Below, in pieces: positions 37,818 to 45,898 of a stretch of 64,000 bases of DNA. Position numbers and translations under genes: made by a program. The notes below the pieces were generated by a model, which made no database searches, was not told where the DNA came from, and saw only the letters and a program-made list of their open reading frames with translations. Source of the DNA: Halarchaeum grantii (lineage in GTDB: Archaea > Halobacteriota > Halobacteria > Halobacteriales > Halobacteriaceae); contig NZ_BMPF01000002.1 of NCBI RefSeq assembly GCF_014647455.2, positions 558,001-622,000 of the forward strand. Direction: 5' to 3'. Numbering within the stretch: position 1 is the first letter of the stretch; every line of letters starts with the position of its first letter.

Positions 37818-38027
37818 ATGAGCGACGGGAGTGACGTCGAACGCTGCGGGCGCTGTGCGACCAGCACCGTCGTCGACGCCGCCGGCGTCGACGCCGACCC
37901 CTACGCTGGCGGGCATATCGAGGTCGAGGAGGACGACGTCCGTGCCGTCTCCGCGCACGTCGTCGCGGCCGGCCGCGTGAAATCGTGGCTCGACGCCATC
38001 GGCAGACGCCTCACCTACGGCCGCTAA
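37818..38027 (+). CDS. Small hypothetical protein with a CxxC pair, 69 aa
   Basis: A 69-residue ORF whose first part contains CGRC and whose C-terminal half ends AAGRVKSWLDAIGRRLTYGR. Only one cysteine pair is visible, so a zinc site would need dimerisation or none. Coding quality (G/C third-position bias) is acceptable. Start ATG 37818, preceded by CCTATCC-type AT-poor sequence. It lies between divergent and downstream genes and could be spurious. Confidence 0.45.
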   Translation: MSDGSDVERCGRCATSTVVDAAGVDADPYAGGHIEVEEDDVRAVSAHVVAAGRVKSWLDAIGRRLTYGR

Positions 38028-38094
38028 CACGCGGTGTGTCAGCGGGTGGCCGGCAACACGTAAAGGGATCGACGCCGTAGGCGAGTGCGAAGCG

Positions 38095-38784
38095 ATGGAG
38101 GAGAACATCTCCGGGTTCCGCGAGCGCGGGTCGTGGGGCGACGTCGTCGAGCACGGCGAGCGCATCACGTCCGCGCTCCGGGAGGTCGAGGCCGACGAGC
38201 CCTATCGCGACGAGTACGAGGAGTGGGACGAGTGGCGACCGAAGACCCACGAACGCCTCACCACCGACGTCAACGAGAAGACGGCGGAGCAGGCCAGCGT
38301 CGCCGAGGGCGAGGGCGAGCGCGAGGGCGAGGACGTCGACGACGACCTCCAGACCGCCGGCGAGCGCCTCACCGAGTCCTACGAGAAACTCGAGGACGAC
38401 GACACCGAGGGCGCCGTCGAGAAGTGGGGCGAGTCCATCGGCCACGTCGCGCGCGCCGCCGACACCGCCGGCCGGCGGGCGCTCCGGAAGGTCGAGAACA
38501 CCGTCTACAAGCGCGTGATGACGCAGGTCGCGCCCTACTACTTCGACAACGACCTCGTCTCCGCGAACGTCCAGCGCGTCCGCGGCGAGGCCGACGAGTT
38601 CGCCTTCGAGGTGCAGGTGAACGACGACGACCTCCGCGACGAGGTCCGAGAGGTGCTCCACGAGTACGAGGACGACGTCGAGCGCTGGCACGTCGACACG
38701 GAGAAGGAGACGGACGCCGCGTCGGCCGCCGAGGGAGTCGAAGCACCCGAGGAAGCCGAGGAAGCGAAACACACCACGAACTGA
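38095..38784 (+). CDS. DUF5828 family protein
   Basis: A 229-residue very acidic protein. The opening MEENISGFRERGSWGDVVEH and the central AADTAGRRALRKVENTVYKRVMTQVAPYYFDNDLVSANVQR match my memory of the haloarchaeal DUF5828 family. The middle (residues about 65-95) is Glu/Asp-rich and the C-terminal tail is Ala/Glu low complexity. No membrane segment or motif of known function. Start ATG 38095. The phosphate permease gene begins 41 nt downstream. Confidence 0.75.
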   Translation: MEENISGFRERGSWGDVVEHGERITSALREVEADEPYRDEYEEWDEWRPKTHERLTTDVNEKTAEQASVAEGEGEREGEDVDDDLQTAGERLTESYEKLEDDDTEGAVEKWGESIGHVARAADTAGRRALRKVENTVYKRVMTQVAPYYFDNDLVSANVQRVRGEADEFAFEVQVNDDDLRDEVREVLHEYEDDVERWHVDTEKETDAASAAEGVEAPEEAEEAKHTTN

Positions 38785-38825
38785 CCGACAGCCCTTTCTC
38801 CCCGCCACCTGTCGAGCCAACAGTA

Positions 38826-40019
38826 ATGGTCACCGTCGCCGCGGCCGCGACGCTAGTCGTCGCGGCGTTCGCCAGCATGTTCATGGCGTGGACGATCGGC
38901 GCCGGCTCCAGCGGGTCGACGCCGTTCGCGCCGGCCGTCGGCGCGAACGCCATCCCCGTGATGCGCGCGGGTTTCTACGTCGGTATCCTCGGGTTCGCGG
39001 GCGCCGTCCTCCAAGGGGCGAACGTCTCGCAGACCGTCGGCGCGGGGCTCGTCGCGGGCGCGACGCTCACCTCCGTCGCCGTCATCGTCGCGCTCCTCAC
39101 CGCCGCGACGCTCGTCGCCGTCGGCGTCTTCACGGGCTATCCGATCGCCACCGCGTTCACCGTCACGGGCGCGGTGGTCGGGACGGGGCTCGCGATGGGC
39201 GGCGACCCCGCGTGGGGGAAGTACACCCAGATCGCGGTGCTCTGGGTGCTCGTCCCGTTCGTCGGCGGGTTCACCTCCTTCGGCACCGCGTACGCGCTTC
39301 GCGAGATCGACCGGGACGCCGTCCTCGTGCCCGCGCTCGCCGCGCTCGTCGGCGCGCTCGTCGCGAACGTGAACTTCGTCCTGCTCGGCCCGCCCGGCGT
39401 CGGCCAGTCGCTCGCGACCACGCTCGCGAGGACGCTGCCGTCGCTCCCGCGCACGGCCGCGACGGTGGGCGCGACCGCGCTCGTCGCGCTCGGCGTCGCT
39501 GCCGTCGTCCGCTGGGACGTCACGCGGAACAACGACGCGGGCAACCGCCACTTCCTCCTCGCGCTCGGCGCCCTCGTCGCGTTCAGCGCGGGCGGCAGTC
39601 AAGTGGGGTTGGCGGTCGGCCCGCTCCTCCCGCTCGTCGGCGACAGCGTCCCGACGACGTACGTCCTCGTCGGCGGCGGCCTCGGCCTCCTCGTGGGGTC
39701 TTGGACGGGCGCGCCGCGCATGATCAAGGCGCTCGCGCAGGACTACTCGAGTCTCGGTCCCCGCAGGTCGATCGCCGCGCTCATCCCGAGCTTCGCCATC
39801 GCGCAGGCCGCCGTCTTCTTCGGCGTCCCCGTCTCCTTCAACGAGATCATCGTCTCCGCCATCGTCGGGGGCGGCTACGCGGGCGGGACGGGCGCGGGCG
39901 GCGTCAGCCGCGAGAAGATGCTGAAGACCGTCGCCGCGTGGGTGGGGTCGCTCGCCGTCGCGCTCGCCGCGAGCTACGCCGTCTTCCACGCGGCCGACGT
40001 CGCCCTCGGCCTCACGTAG
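38826..40019 (+). CDS. PiT family inorganic phosphate permease-like protein
   Basis: A 397-residue membrane protein with about 11 helices in two homologous halves. The first half shows WTIGAGSSGSTPFAPAVGANA and the second FSAGGSQVGLAVGPLLPL. These correspond to the family's GAND(V)AN motifs, but the Asp that binds the cation is absent in both (GAGS and GGSQ). Typical 'PiT' assignment stands by overall sequence, though transport mechanism may differ. Start ATG 38826. The stop overlaps the stop of the convergent CBS/HlyC gene by 8 nt. Confidence 0.85.
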   Translation: MVTVAAAATLVVAAFASMFMAWTIGAGSSGSTPFAPAVGANAIPVMRAGFYVGILGFAGAVLQGANVSQTVGAGLVAGATLTSVAVIVALLTAATLVAVGVFTGYPIATAFTVTGAVVGTGLAMGGDPAWGKYTQIAVLWVLVPFVGGFTSFGTAYALREIDRDAVLVPALAALVGALVANVNFVLLGPPGVGQSLATTLARTLPSLPRTAATVGATALVALGVAAVVRWDVTRNNDAGNRHFLLALGALVAFSAGGSQVGLAVGPLLPLVGDSVPTTYVLVGGGLGLLVGSWTGAPRMIKALAQDYSSLGPRRSIAALIPSFAIAQAAVFFGVPVSFNEIIVSAIVGGGYAGGTGAGGVSREKMLKTVAAWVGSLAVALAASYAVFHAADVALGLT

Positions 40020-41367
40020 ACTCGAGCGTCTCGTCGACCTCGTCGGCTTCGGGCTCCTCGTCGAGTTTCGTCACGCGCGCCTTCATGATGCGCGTGTTCT
40101 CCACTTGCTCGGCGCGCAACTCGACGTTCTCGTACCGGAACGTCTCGCCGACCTCGACGAGGCGGCCGGCGCGATTGAAGATGAAGCCCGCGATGGTCTC
40201 GAACTCCTCGCCCTCCGGGAGTTCGATGTCGAGCGCCTCGTTCACCTCGTCGACGTTCACCTCGCCGCGCACGATGAGGGTATCGTCGTCGACGAACGTC
40301 ACGGGGCGTTCCTCCTCGCCCTCGAGTATCTCGCCGACAATCTCCTCGATGAGGTCCTCGGTCGTGATGAGCCCCTCAGTCGTGCCGAACTCGTCGAGGA
40401 CGACGACCATCCCGACGCGCTCCTCCTGCATCTCCTGGAGGAGTTCGTCGACGTTCTTCGACTCGGGGACGTGCAGCGTCGGCTCCATCAGATCGTCGAG
40501 GTCGACGCCCTCGCTCTCGCCGTAGTTGGACTGGCGGACGAGGTCCCGCAGACTGACGATGCCGACGACGTTGTCGAGACTCCCCTCGTAGACGGGGAGG
40601 AGTTCGTGGCCGGACTGGACGCAGGCCTCGATGGCCTCCTCGAGGCTCGCCTCCGTGGAGACGGCGTCGACGTCGAGGCGCGGCGTCATCACCTCCTTCG
40701 CGATGGTGTTGTTGAACCGGAAGATGCGCTGGAGCATCTCGCGCTCGTCCTCCTCGATGACGCCCTCGCGCTCGCCGGTGCGGATCATCTCCTGAATCTC
40801 GTCGCGCGAGACGTAGGAGGACTCGATGGCGGCGCGCCCGCCGGTGATGCTGTTCACGACCCGCGTGAGGTAGTCGAAGAGCACGACGAGCGGGAGGAGG
40901 AAGCGCTCGGACCACTGGAGCGGGCGCGCGACCCGGAGCGACCACGACTCCGTGTGCTCGACGGCGTAGGACTTCGGGCCGGACTCGCCGAAGAGGAGGA
41001 CGACGGCGGTGATGCCGAGCGTCGCCGCGACGACGGCCTGCCCGCGCGAGAGGTAGAGGCCGGCGAGGCCGGTCGCGATGGAGGACATCGCGATGTTCAC
41101 GAGGTTGTTCCCGACGAGGATGGTCACGAGGAGGCGATGCGGGTCGCTCTTCAGCTCCATCACCGCGTCGGCACCGGGAACGCCCTCCTCCGCGAGCGAC
41201 TCGACGCGGTGGCGGGCGAGCGAGAACATCGCGATCTCGGCGGACGAGAAGAACGCCGAGAGGCCGATCAGGACGGCGAGCGCGGCCAACCCAATCGCGG
41301 TTATGGTCGGCGTGTCGAGACCCAGCACTGCCGGCGACACCGCGAGCAGGAAGTCGGATAAGCCCAT
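40012..41367 (-). CDS. CNNM/HlyC-CorC family membrane protein (DUF21, CBS pair, CorC_HlyC)
   Basis: A 451-residue protein of the family often called hemolysin, more likely a magnesium/divalent-ion transporter or regulator. The DUF21 membrane part (residues about 15-190, three to four helices) opens with SAFFSSAEIAMFSLARHRVE. A CBS pair follows (about 205-335) with VMTPRLDVDAV and LHVPESKNVDELL, then the CorC_HlyC domain with VDDDTLIVRGEVNVDEVNEAL and FETIAGFIFNRAGRL. Start ATG 41367, the minus-strand CTTAATCC about 35 nt upstream is a TATA candidate. Confidence 0.92.
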   Translation of the reverse strand: MGLSDFLLAVSPAVLGLDTPTITAIGLAALAVLIGLSAFFSSAEIAMFSLARHRVESLAEEGVPGADAVMELKSDPHRLLVTILVGNNLVNIAMSSIATGLAGLYLSRGQAVVAATLGITAVVLLFGESGPKSYAVEHTESWSLRVARPLQWSERFLLPLVVLFDYLTRVVNSITGGRAAIESSYVSRDEIQEMIRTGEREGVIEEDEREMLQRIFRFNNTIAKEVMTPRLDVDAVSTEASLEEAIEACVQSGHELLPVYEGSLDNVVGIVSLRDLVRQSNYGESEGVDLDDLMEPTLHVPESKNVDELLQEMQEERVGMVVVLDEFGTTEGLITTEDLIEEIVGEILEGEEERPVTFVDDDTLIVRGEVNVDEVNEALDIELPEGEEFETIAGFIFNRAGRLVEVGETFRYENVELRAEQVENTRIMKARVTKLDEEPEADEVDETLEST

Positions 41368-41515
41368 TCAGTACCGTGGGGTTCCGTCCCACGGGGATTA
41401 AGCGTTTCTCCATCGGGAAGCGAGACGGTGCGTTCCGGCACCGTGGGACGCCCCACTCCCGTACGGTCGCGCCGGGGGCGAAGCGTTTACCCCGAGTTCG
41501 ACCCAATCCCGACGC

Positions 41516-41812
41516 ATGAGCGCGACGAGTGCCCCACCGAACCCGGAGAGTCAGGACGCGCCCATCACGCTGTATCGCCTGCAGGCGTGCCCGTTCTGCG
41601 AGCGCGTCGTCCGAGTGCTCGAGGAACTCGGACTCGACTATCACTCGCGCTTCGTCGAACCGCTCCACTCGGAGCGCGACGTCGTGAAGCGCCTCGTCGG
41701 CGCGCGCACGGTGCCCGCGATCGTCGACGAGGAGACCGGCGTCGCGATGGCGGAGTCCGCGAACATCGTCGAGTACCTCGAGACCACCTACGGCGACGGG
41801 GGTGAGGCGTGA
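41516..41812 (+). CDS. Glutaredoxin-like/GST N-terminal domain protein
   Basis: A 98-residue thioredoxin-fold protein with the redox centre CPFC at residues 25-28 (LYRLQACPFCERVVRVLEELG), the cis-Pro region ARTVPAIVDEETGVAMAESANIVEYLE, and no C-terminal GST helical domain. It should perform thiol-disulfide exchange. A TATA-like GCGTTTACC near 41483-41490 gives leaderless spacing to ATG 41516. The stop overlaps the start of the next gene (TGATG), indicating coupled translation with the redoxin-like gene. Confidence 0.88.
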   Translation: MSATSAPPNPESQDAPITLYRLQACPFCERVVRVLEELGLDYHSRFVEPLHSERDVVKRLVGARTVPAIVDEETGVAMAESANIVEYLETTYGDGGEA

Positions 41813-42321
41813 TGGAGTTCGACGTCGTCGACCTCCCCGAGGCGGACTACCCGGACGTGGGCGAGACGGCGCCGGACTTCACGCGCCCGCTCGTGAACGG
41901 CGAGTTCTGGGAGGACGCGGCGCTCTCGGACCTCACGGACGAGGGGCCGGTGCTCCTCGTCTTCCACCCGATGGACGGCGCGTTCCCGACGACGTACGTC
42001 TGGCAGGAGCTCATGGAGCGCGACCTCGGCGACGTGAGCGTCGTCGGCCTCTCGATCTCGACGCCGTACGAGCACAAGACCACGGTCGAGGAGCGCGGAC
42101 TGGACGACGCGGGCTATCGCCTCTTCAGCGACCCGCAGAACGGCGTCGCCGAGGCGTACGGCATCAGTCACGACCTCGACGGGATGACGGGCGTGAGCGA
42201 GCCCCGGCCCGCGCTCTTCCTCCTCGACTCGGACCGCACCGTCGCGTACGCGTGGGTCGCCGACGAGTGGCCGGCGTTCCCGGAGTACGACGACGTCGAG
42301 CGGGCGGTCGCCGAACTGTGA
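41812..42321 (+). CDS. Peroxiredoxin-like redoxin-domain protein lacking cysteine
   Basis: A 169-residue thioredoxin-fold protein with the order of a peroxiredoxin: GETAPDFTRPLVNGEFW, VLLVFHPMDGAFPTTYVWQELMERD, VVGLSISTPYEH and RLFSDPQNGVAEAYGISHD. In a true peroxiredoxin the FxPMDxxPxCT region carries the peroxidatic cysteine; here the matching text is GAFPTTY and no cysteine occurs anywhere in the protein. It therefore cannot be a thiol peroxidase. Start ATG 41812. It is coupled to the CPFC protein upstream (1-nt overlap) and overlaps the downstream Sua5 gene by 4 nt. Confidence 0.87.
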   Translation: MEFDVVDLPEADYPDVGETAPDFTRPLVNGEFWEDAALSDLTDEGPVLLVFHPMDGAFPTTYVWQELMERDLGDVSVVGLSISTPYEHKTTVEERGLDDAGYRLFSDPQNGVAEAYGISHDLDGMTGVSEPRPALFLLDSDRTVAYAWVADEWPAFPEYDDVERAVAEL

Positions 42322-42911
42322 GCGTCACCGACGCCACCCTCGCGGCGGCCGCTGCGGCCATCGAGCGCGGCGACCTCGTCGTCTACCCGACGGAGACGGT
42401 GTACGGCCTCGGCGCGGACGCGCTCGACCCGGACGCGGTCGAGCGCGCCTACGCGGCGAAGGGGCGCGCCCGCGAGAAGCCGATGAGTCTCGGCGTCCCG
42501 TCCGTCGAGGCCGCGAGCGAGTACGTGCACGCGAGCGAGCGCGAGGAGCGATTCATGCGCGAGTTCCTCCCGGGGCCCGTCACCGTGGTCTGCGAGAAGC
42601 GCGATGTCGTCCCGGACGTCCTGACAGGCGGTCGCGAGCGCGTCGGCGTGCGCGTGCCCGACCACGAGGCGGCGCTCGCGCTCCTCGAGCGAACCGCGCC
42701 GGTGACGGCGACGTCCGCGAACCGGAGCGGGACGGGGAGCGTGCGGCGCGTCGCGGACCTCGACCCGTCGTTTCGCGAGGCGGTCGCGGTCGTCCTCGAC
42801 AGCGGCGAGACGGGCGGCGAGGAGAGCACCGTCGTGGACGTCGCGGCGAACGAGGTCCTGCGCCGTGGCGCGGACGCCGAGGCCATCGAGGACTGGCTGG
42901 CGAGCACTTAG
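42318..42911 (+). CDS. Threonylcarbamoyl-AMP synthase (Sua5/YrdC family)
   Basis: A 197-residue YrdC-fold protein for t6A modification of tRNA, making threonylcarbamoyl-AMP. Landmarks: GDLVVYPTETVYGLGADAL, KGRAREKPMSLGVPS, LPGPVTVVCEKRD, RVGVRVPDHEAALALL, TATSANRSGTG, and the C-terminal ETGGEESTVVDVAANEVLRRG. It lacks the extra Sua5 C-terminal domain. Start GTG 42318, overlapping the upstream gene (GTGA). It overlaps the convergent Cas4-like gene by 4 nt at its stop. Confidence 0.92.
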   Translation: MSVTDATLAAAAAAIERGDLVVYPTETVYGLGADALDPDAVERAYAAKGRAREKPMSLGVPSVEAASEYVHASEREERFMREFLPGPVTVVCEKRDVVPDVLTGGRERVGVRVPDHEAALALLERTAPVTATSANRSGTGSVRRVADLDPSFREAVAVVLDSGETGGEESTVVDVAANEVLRRGADAEAIEDWLAST

Positions 42912-43555
42912 AGGAGCGAGGAGAGCGTCCGCGTGCGGACGCCGCACTCGCTGCGGTAGTCGCAGTTCCGACAGCGCGCGTCGTCACCGAGGCGCGAGGG
43001 CGGCCCGTCCATGGTTCGGACGGTTCGGAGGACGCGCCGATAGGCGGCTTTCGCGCGCGTCGTGATCGACACGGCGCGGACGACGCCGTGGCGCGGGTAC
43101 TCGACGTACGCGCGCTCGACCGGCGCCTGTTCGCGCCACGCGAGCGCTTTCGCGGCGGCGACCGCGCGGACTTTCTGTGGCTCCCAGACGCCCTGCTCCG
43201 GCGGGTCACCGGGCGAGACGAGCGTCGGCGCGAGCGGGTCGGCGAGGACCTTGGCGACCCGGCCCCGGCAGTCTTTCCCGGTGAGGAGGACGTCCGTCTC
43301 GGCGGGCGCGGCGAGGCCGGGCCACCGCGCGAGGGCGGCGCCGAGGCGCGCGCGGTACTCGGCCGGGTCGGGGGCAACGATGCTCTCGAGGGCGGTGTCG
43401 CTCGCCTCGACGAGCGTCGGGTACTCGGCGGCGAGGTCGCGGACGCGCTCGACGGAGTCGGGGAGGCCGCGAGCGTCCTCCCGTCGCCGGTAGTAGAGTT
43501 GGCGCGGGCAGTAGGCGGCGGTCGCGAGGTCGGAGAACGTGACGTAGTCGGGCAC
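42908..43555 (-). CDS. Cas4/Dna2-like domain protein (standalone, probably nuclease-degenerate)
   Basis: A 215-residue protein with the four-cysteine pattern of Cas4-like Fe-S nucleases: C16 (AAYCPRQ) and C195, C198, C204 (CRNCDYRSEC). The central RecB-type region reads GRVAKVLADP, where active nucleases have GxxD, then VSPGDPPEQGVWEPQKVRAVA and ERAYVEYPRHGVV. The Asp of the metal site is replaced, so catalytic activity is doubtful. No cas gene or CRISPR lies nearby. Start GTG 43555 (V read as Met, then PDYVTFSDL). Convergent with Sua5, overlapping by 4 nt. Confidence 0.78.
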   Translation of the reverse strand: MPDYVTFSDLATAAYCPRQLYYRRREDARGLPDSVERVRDLAAEYPTLVEASDTALESIVAPDPAEYRARLGAALARWPGLAAPAETDVLLTGKDCRGRVAKVLADPLAPTLVSPGDPPEQGVWEPQKVRAVAAAKALAWREQAPVERAYVEYPRHGVVRAVSITTRAKAAYRRVLRTVRTMDGPPSRLGDDARCRNCDYRSECGVRTRTLSSLL

Positions 43556-43630
43556 GCACCGGGGTGGGCCCGCGCTCCTAGATGAAGGCTCGCGTAAAGG
43601 ACTATGGCGGGTGCCCACGGACGTGTGCGT

Positions 43631-43837
43631 ATGAACGGAACGGTGCGGACGGTCGTCTGCGTCGTCGTCGGCCTGTTCGCGGGCGCGGCGCTCGGGCCGC
43701 TGTTCGCCCCGGACCCGACCGGGCTGCTCGCTGCGGGCCTCGCGGGCGCCGTCGCACTGCTCGTCGGCGGCGGTCTCTACGCGACGTGGAGGCGGGCGGC
43801 GGCCGACGAGGACGGGAGCGGAGGACCGGGGTCGTGA
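43631..43837 (+). CDS. Small two-helix membrane protein, 68 aa
   Basis: A 68-residue hydrophobic protein: helix 1 TVVCVVVGLFAGAALGPLFA, short loop, helix 2 LLAAGLAGAVALLVGGGLYA, then a cationic and acidic tail (TWRRAAADEDG). Unknown function. Start ATG 43631, chosen because the extra N-terminal residues to 43604 are not hydrophobic-consistent. It lies divergently upstream of the Cas4-like gene and downstream promoter sequence is weak. Confidence 0.6.
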   Translation: MNGTVRTVVCVVVGLFAGAALGPLFAPDPTGLLAAGLAGAVALLVGGGLYATWRRAAADEDGSGGPGS

Positions 43838-43901
43838 TTCGGTCGGGCGGCACGGTCGACCGGTAGAAGGCGAAGCGCGAGCGACCGGCTGACGCGAGGG
43901 C

Positions 43902-44501
43902 TTAGAGGTTGGTGTTCGTCTCCTGGCCCTCGGTGGCGTCTTCGAGGCCGTCCTCTCGGGCGGCGGTGGTGAGTCGTTCGGCGAGTTCGCGGTCTTGGAG
44001 GACGGCCTCGAACTCGCTGCGGTACTGGTCGTTGACGGCGCGGATCTCGGACTGCACGCGCGCGACGCGGCGGTAGTCGGCGACGGTGTCGGGGTCGGCG
44101 TCGAGTTCGTCGGCGAGGTCGGCGTCGCTCGGGTCGCCGGTCTCGATCGCGCGCCGGAGGGCGTCGAGGTCGAGGGGGGCGTCCTCGACGTCGGCCTGCA
44201 CGAGGTGGAGGTCGCGGCGGGCCTCGGTGACGGCCTCGGTGGGGCGGTCGAGGTCGGCGGCGATTTCGGCGTCGGTGTCGCCGGCGTAAAACCCGCGAAC
44301 GACGCGGACGAGCGTCTCCGTGTCGAGGTCGCTCTCGAAGTCGAGCTTCTCGCGCATCGTCGCGACGACGTCGTGGAGTCGCTCGTCGATCTCGGCGTCG
44401 GTGGCGAGCGACCCGTGGCCGGCCTCTTGGGTCTCGGTCACGGTGTCGCCGTCCGTGACGTCGATGAATATATCCCGGAGTTCTTGGGTCTTCTCGTCCA
44501 T
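43902..44501 (-). CDS. cmi4: Conditioned medium-induced protein 4 (Cmi4) family
   Basis: A 199-residue soluble acidic protein opening MDEKTQELRDIFIDVTDGDT. It matches the haloarchaeal 'conditioned medium-induced protein 4' family from memory. Repeating short alpha-helical segments with spacing like helix-turn-helix units are seen (VVRGFYAGDTDAEIAADLDRPTEAV and IETGDPSDADLADELDADPDTVADYRRVAR), so DNA binding or protein-protein regulation is possible. Start ATG 44501. A TATA box is not clear. It diverges from bioY. Confidence 0.78.
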   Translation of the reverse strand: MDEKTQELRDIFIDVTDGDTVTETQEAGHGSLATDAEIDERLHDVVATMREKLDFESDLDTETLVRVVRGFYAGDTDAEIAADLDRPTEAVTEARRDLHLVQADVEDAPLDLDALRRAIETGDPSDADLADELDADPDTVADYRRVARVQSEIRAVNDQYRSEFEAVLQDRELAERLTTAAREDGLEDATEGQETNTNL

Positions 44502-44602
44502 ATTGTCCCGCCATGGCCCCCCGACGCATATAGGCTTGTTGGGAAGATTGACACGCTCGTAAACCACTAGTCTTGAAGGTGGTTGACGGGAGAGGGCAGA
44601 AC

Positions 44603-45184
44603 ATGAGCACGGACACGGAATCCGTCGCCCTCGTGGGCGACGAGGTCGTGACGAACGTCGCCCGCTCGGCGCTCTTCGCCGCGCTGACCGGTGCGCTCGC
44701 GTACGTGAGCTTCCAACTACCCCTCTCGCCCGTCCCCTACACCCTGCAGGTGCTCGGCGTCTTCCTCGCGGGCGTCTTCCTCGGGCCGACGTGGGGGTTC
44801 GCGGCGATGGCGCTCTACGTCGTCGCGGGCGCGGTCGGCGCGCCCGTCTACGCGTACGGCGCGAGCGGCGTCGGGTCGCTCGTCAGCCCCTTCGGAGGCT
44901 ATCTCTGGTCGTACCCGATCGCCGCCGGCCTCCTCGGCTACGTCGCGCACGGGAGAGGCGGTCTGACGCCGACGGATGAGATACCGCTCTCGCGGCTCGC
45001 CGTCGGCCTCGCCGCGGCGACGCTCGTCATCTACGCCTTCGGCACCGTCGGCTACGCCGTCTTCGGCGGCGTCGGCCTCGTCGCGGCCGTCACGGCGGCC
45101 GCCGTCCCGTTCGTTCCCGGCGAGATACTGAAGGGCGTCGTCGCCGTGCTCGCCGCGCGCAGCGACCGGCTCCGGGCGGCCTGA
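44603..45184 (+). CDS. bioY: ECF transporter biotin-binding subunit BioY
   Basis: A 193-residue membrane protein with six helices and the BioY sequence pattern: LFAALTGALAYVSFQLPLSPVPYTLQVLGVFLAG, GPTWGFAAMALYVVAGAVGAPVYA and SPFGGYLWSYPIAAGLLGY. It is the substrate-binding component (biotin) of an energy-coupling-factor transporter. Start ATG 44603 (MSTDTESVALV). It is 12 nt upstream of the ATPase gene, and the three genes 44603-46599 form an operon. Confidence 0.93.
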   Translation: MSTDTESVALVGDEVVTNVARSALFAALTGALAYVSFQLPLSPVPYTLQVLGVFLAGVFLGPTWGFAAMALYVVAGAVGAPVYAYGASGVGSLVSPFGGYLWSYPIAAGLLGYVAHGRGGLTPTDEIPLSRLAVGLAAATLVIYAFGTVGYAVFGGVGLVAAVTAAAVPFVPGEILKGVVAVLAARSDRLRAA

Positions 45185-45196
45185 GGTGGCGCGTCG

Positions 45197-45898
45197 ATGA
45201 TCGAGACCCGCGGCCTCGTCCACCGCTACGGCGACGTGCGGGTGCTCGACGAGGTCGACCTCGACGTCGCGGACGGCGAGTTCGTCGTGCTCGCGGGCGC
45301 GAACGGATCCGGGAAGACGACGCTCGTCCGCCACTGGAACGGCCTCCTCGACGCCGACGACGGCGAGGTGCGCGTGAACGGCACGCGGGTGCAGGCGGAC
45401 CTCGTCGCGGCGCGGACGGCGGTCGGGATGGTCTTTCAGGAGCCACGCGACGGCTTCGTCGCGGCGACGGTCGGCGAGGACGTCGCGTTCGGCCCGGAGA
45501 ACCTCGGCCTCGAACGCGAGGATATCGACGCCCGCGTCCGCGACGCGCTCGCCGCCGTGAACCTCGCGGGCCGGGAGAGCGAGCGCATCGACGAGCTCTC
45601 CGGTGGCGAGCGCGAGCGCGTCGCCATCGCGGGCGCGCTCGCGATGCGCCCCGACCACCTCGTGCTCGACGAACCGTTCACCGGCCTCGATCAGCCCGCT
45701 CGCGAGAGCGTCCTCGACAGGCTGGACGCGCTCCACGAGTCGGGGACGAGCGTCGTCGTCGTGACGCACGACCTGCGCGACCTGCTCGCGCGCGCCGACC
45801 GCCTCTGCGTGCTCGCGGACGGCGACGTGATCGTGGACGATACCCCCACGCGCGCCGTCGAGCGACTCGATGGCGTTCCGGTTCGGCGGCCGTGCTGA
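45197..45898 (+). CDS. bioM: ECF transporter ATP-binding protein (BioM-like)
   Basis: A 233-residue ABC ATPase. Walker A GANGSGKTTLVRHWN, Q-loop VFQEPRDGFVAATVGEDVAFG (typical of ECF A-subunits), signature ELSGGERERVAIAGALAM, Walker B HLVLDEPFTGLDQP, H-loop VVTHDLRDL are intact. A single A-subunit is present, implying a homodimer. It starts 12 nt after bioY and overlaps the T-subunit start by 7 nt. Confidence 0.92.
   Translation: MIETRGLVHRYGDVRVLDEVDLDVADGEFVVLAGANGSGKTTLVRHWNGLLDADDGEVRVNGTRVQADLVAARTAVGMVFQEPRDGFVAATVGEDVAFGPENLGLEREDIDARVRDALAAVNLAGRESERIDELSGGERERVAIAGALAMRPDHLVLDEPFTGLDQPARESVLDRLDALHESGTSVVVVTHDLRDLLARADRLCVLADGDVIVDDTPTRAVERLDGVPVRRPC

Noticed and set aside
42908-43555. 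CRISPR-Cas locus suggested by the Cas4-like protein
   Set aside because: No cas1, cas2 or direct-repeat array occurs nearby. The 60-bp tandem repeat at 46609-46763 lacks spacers.
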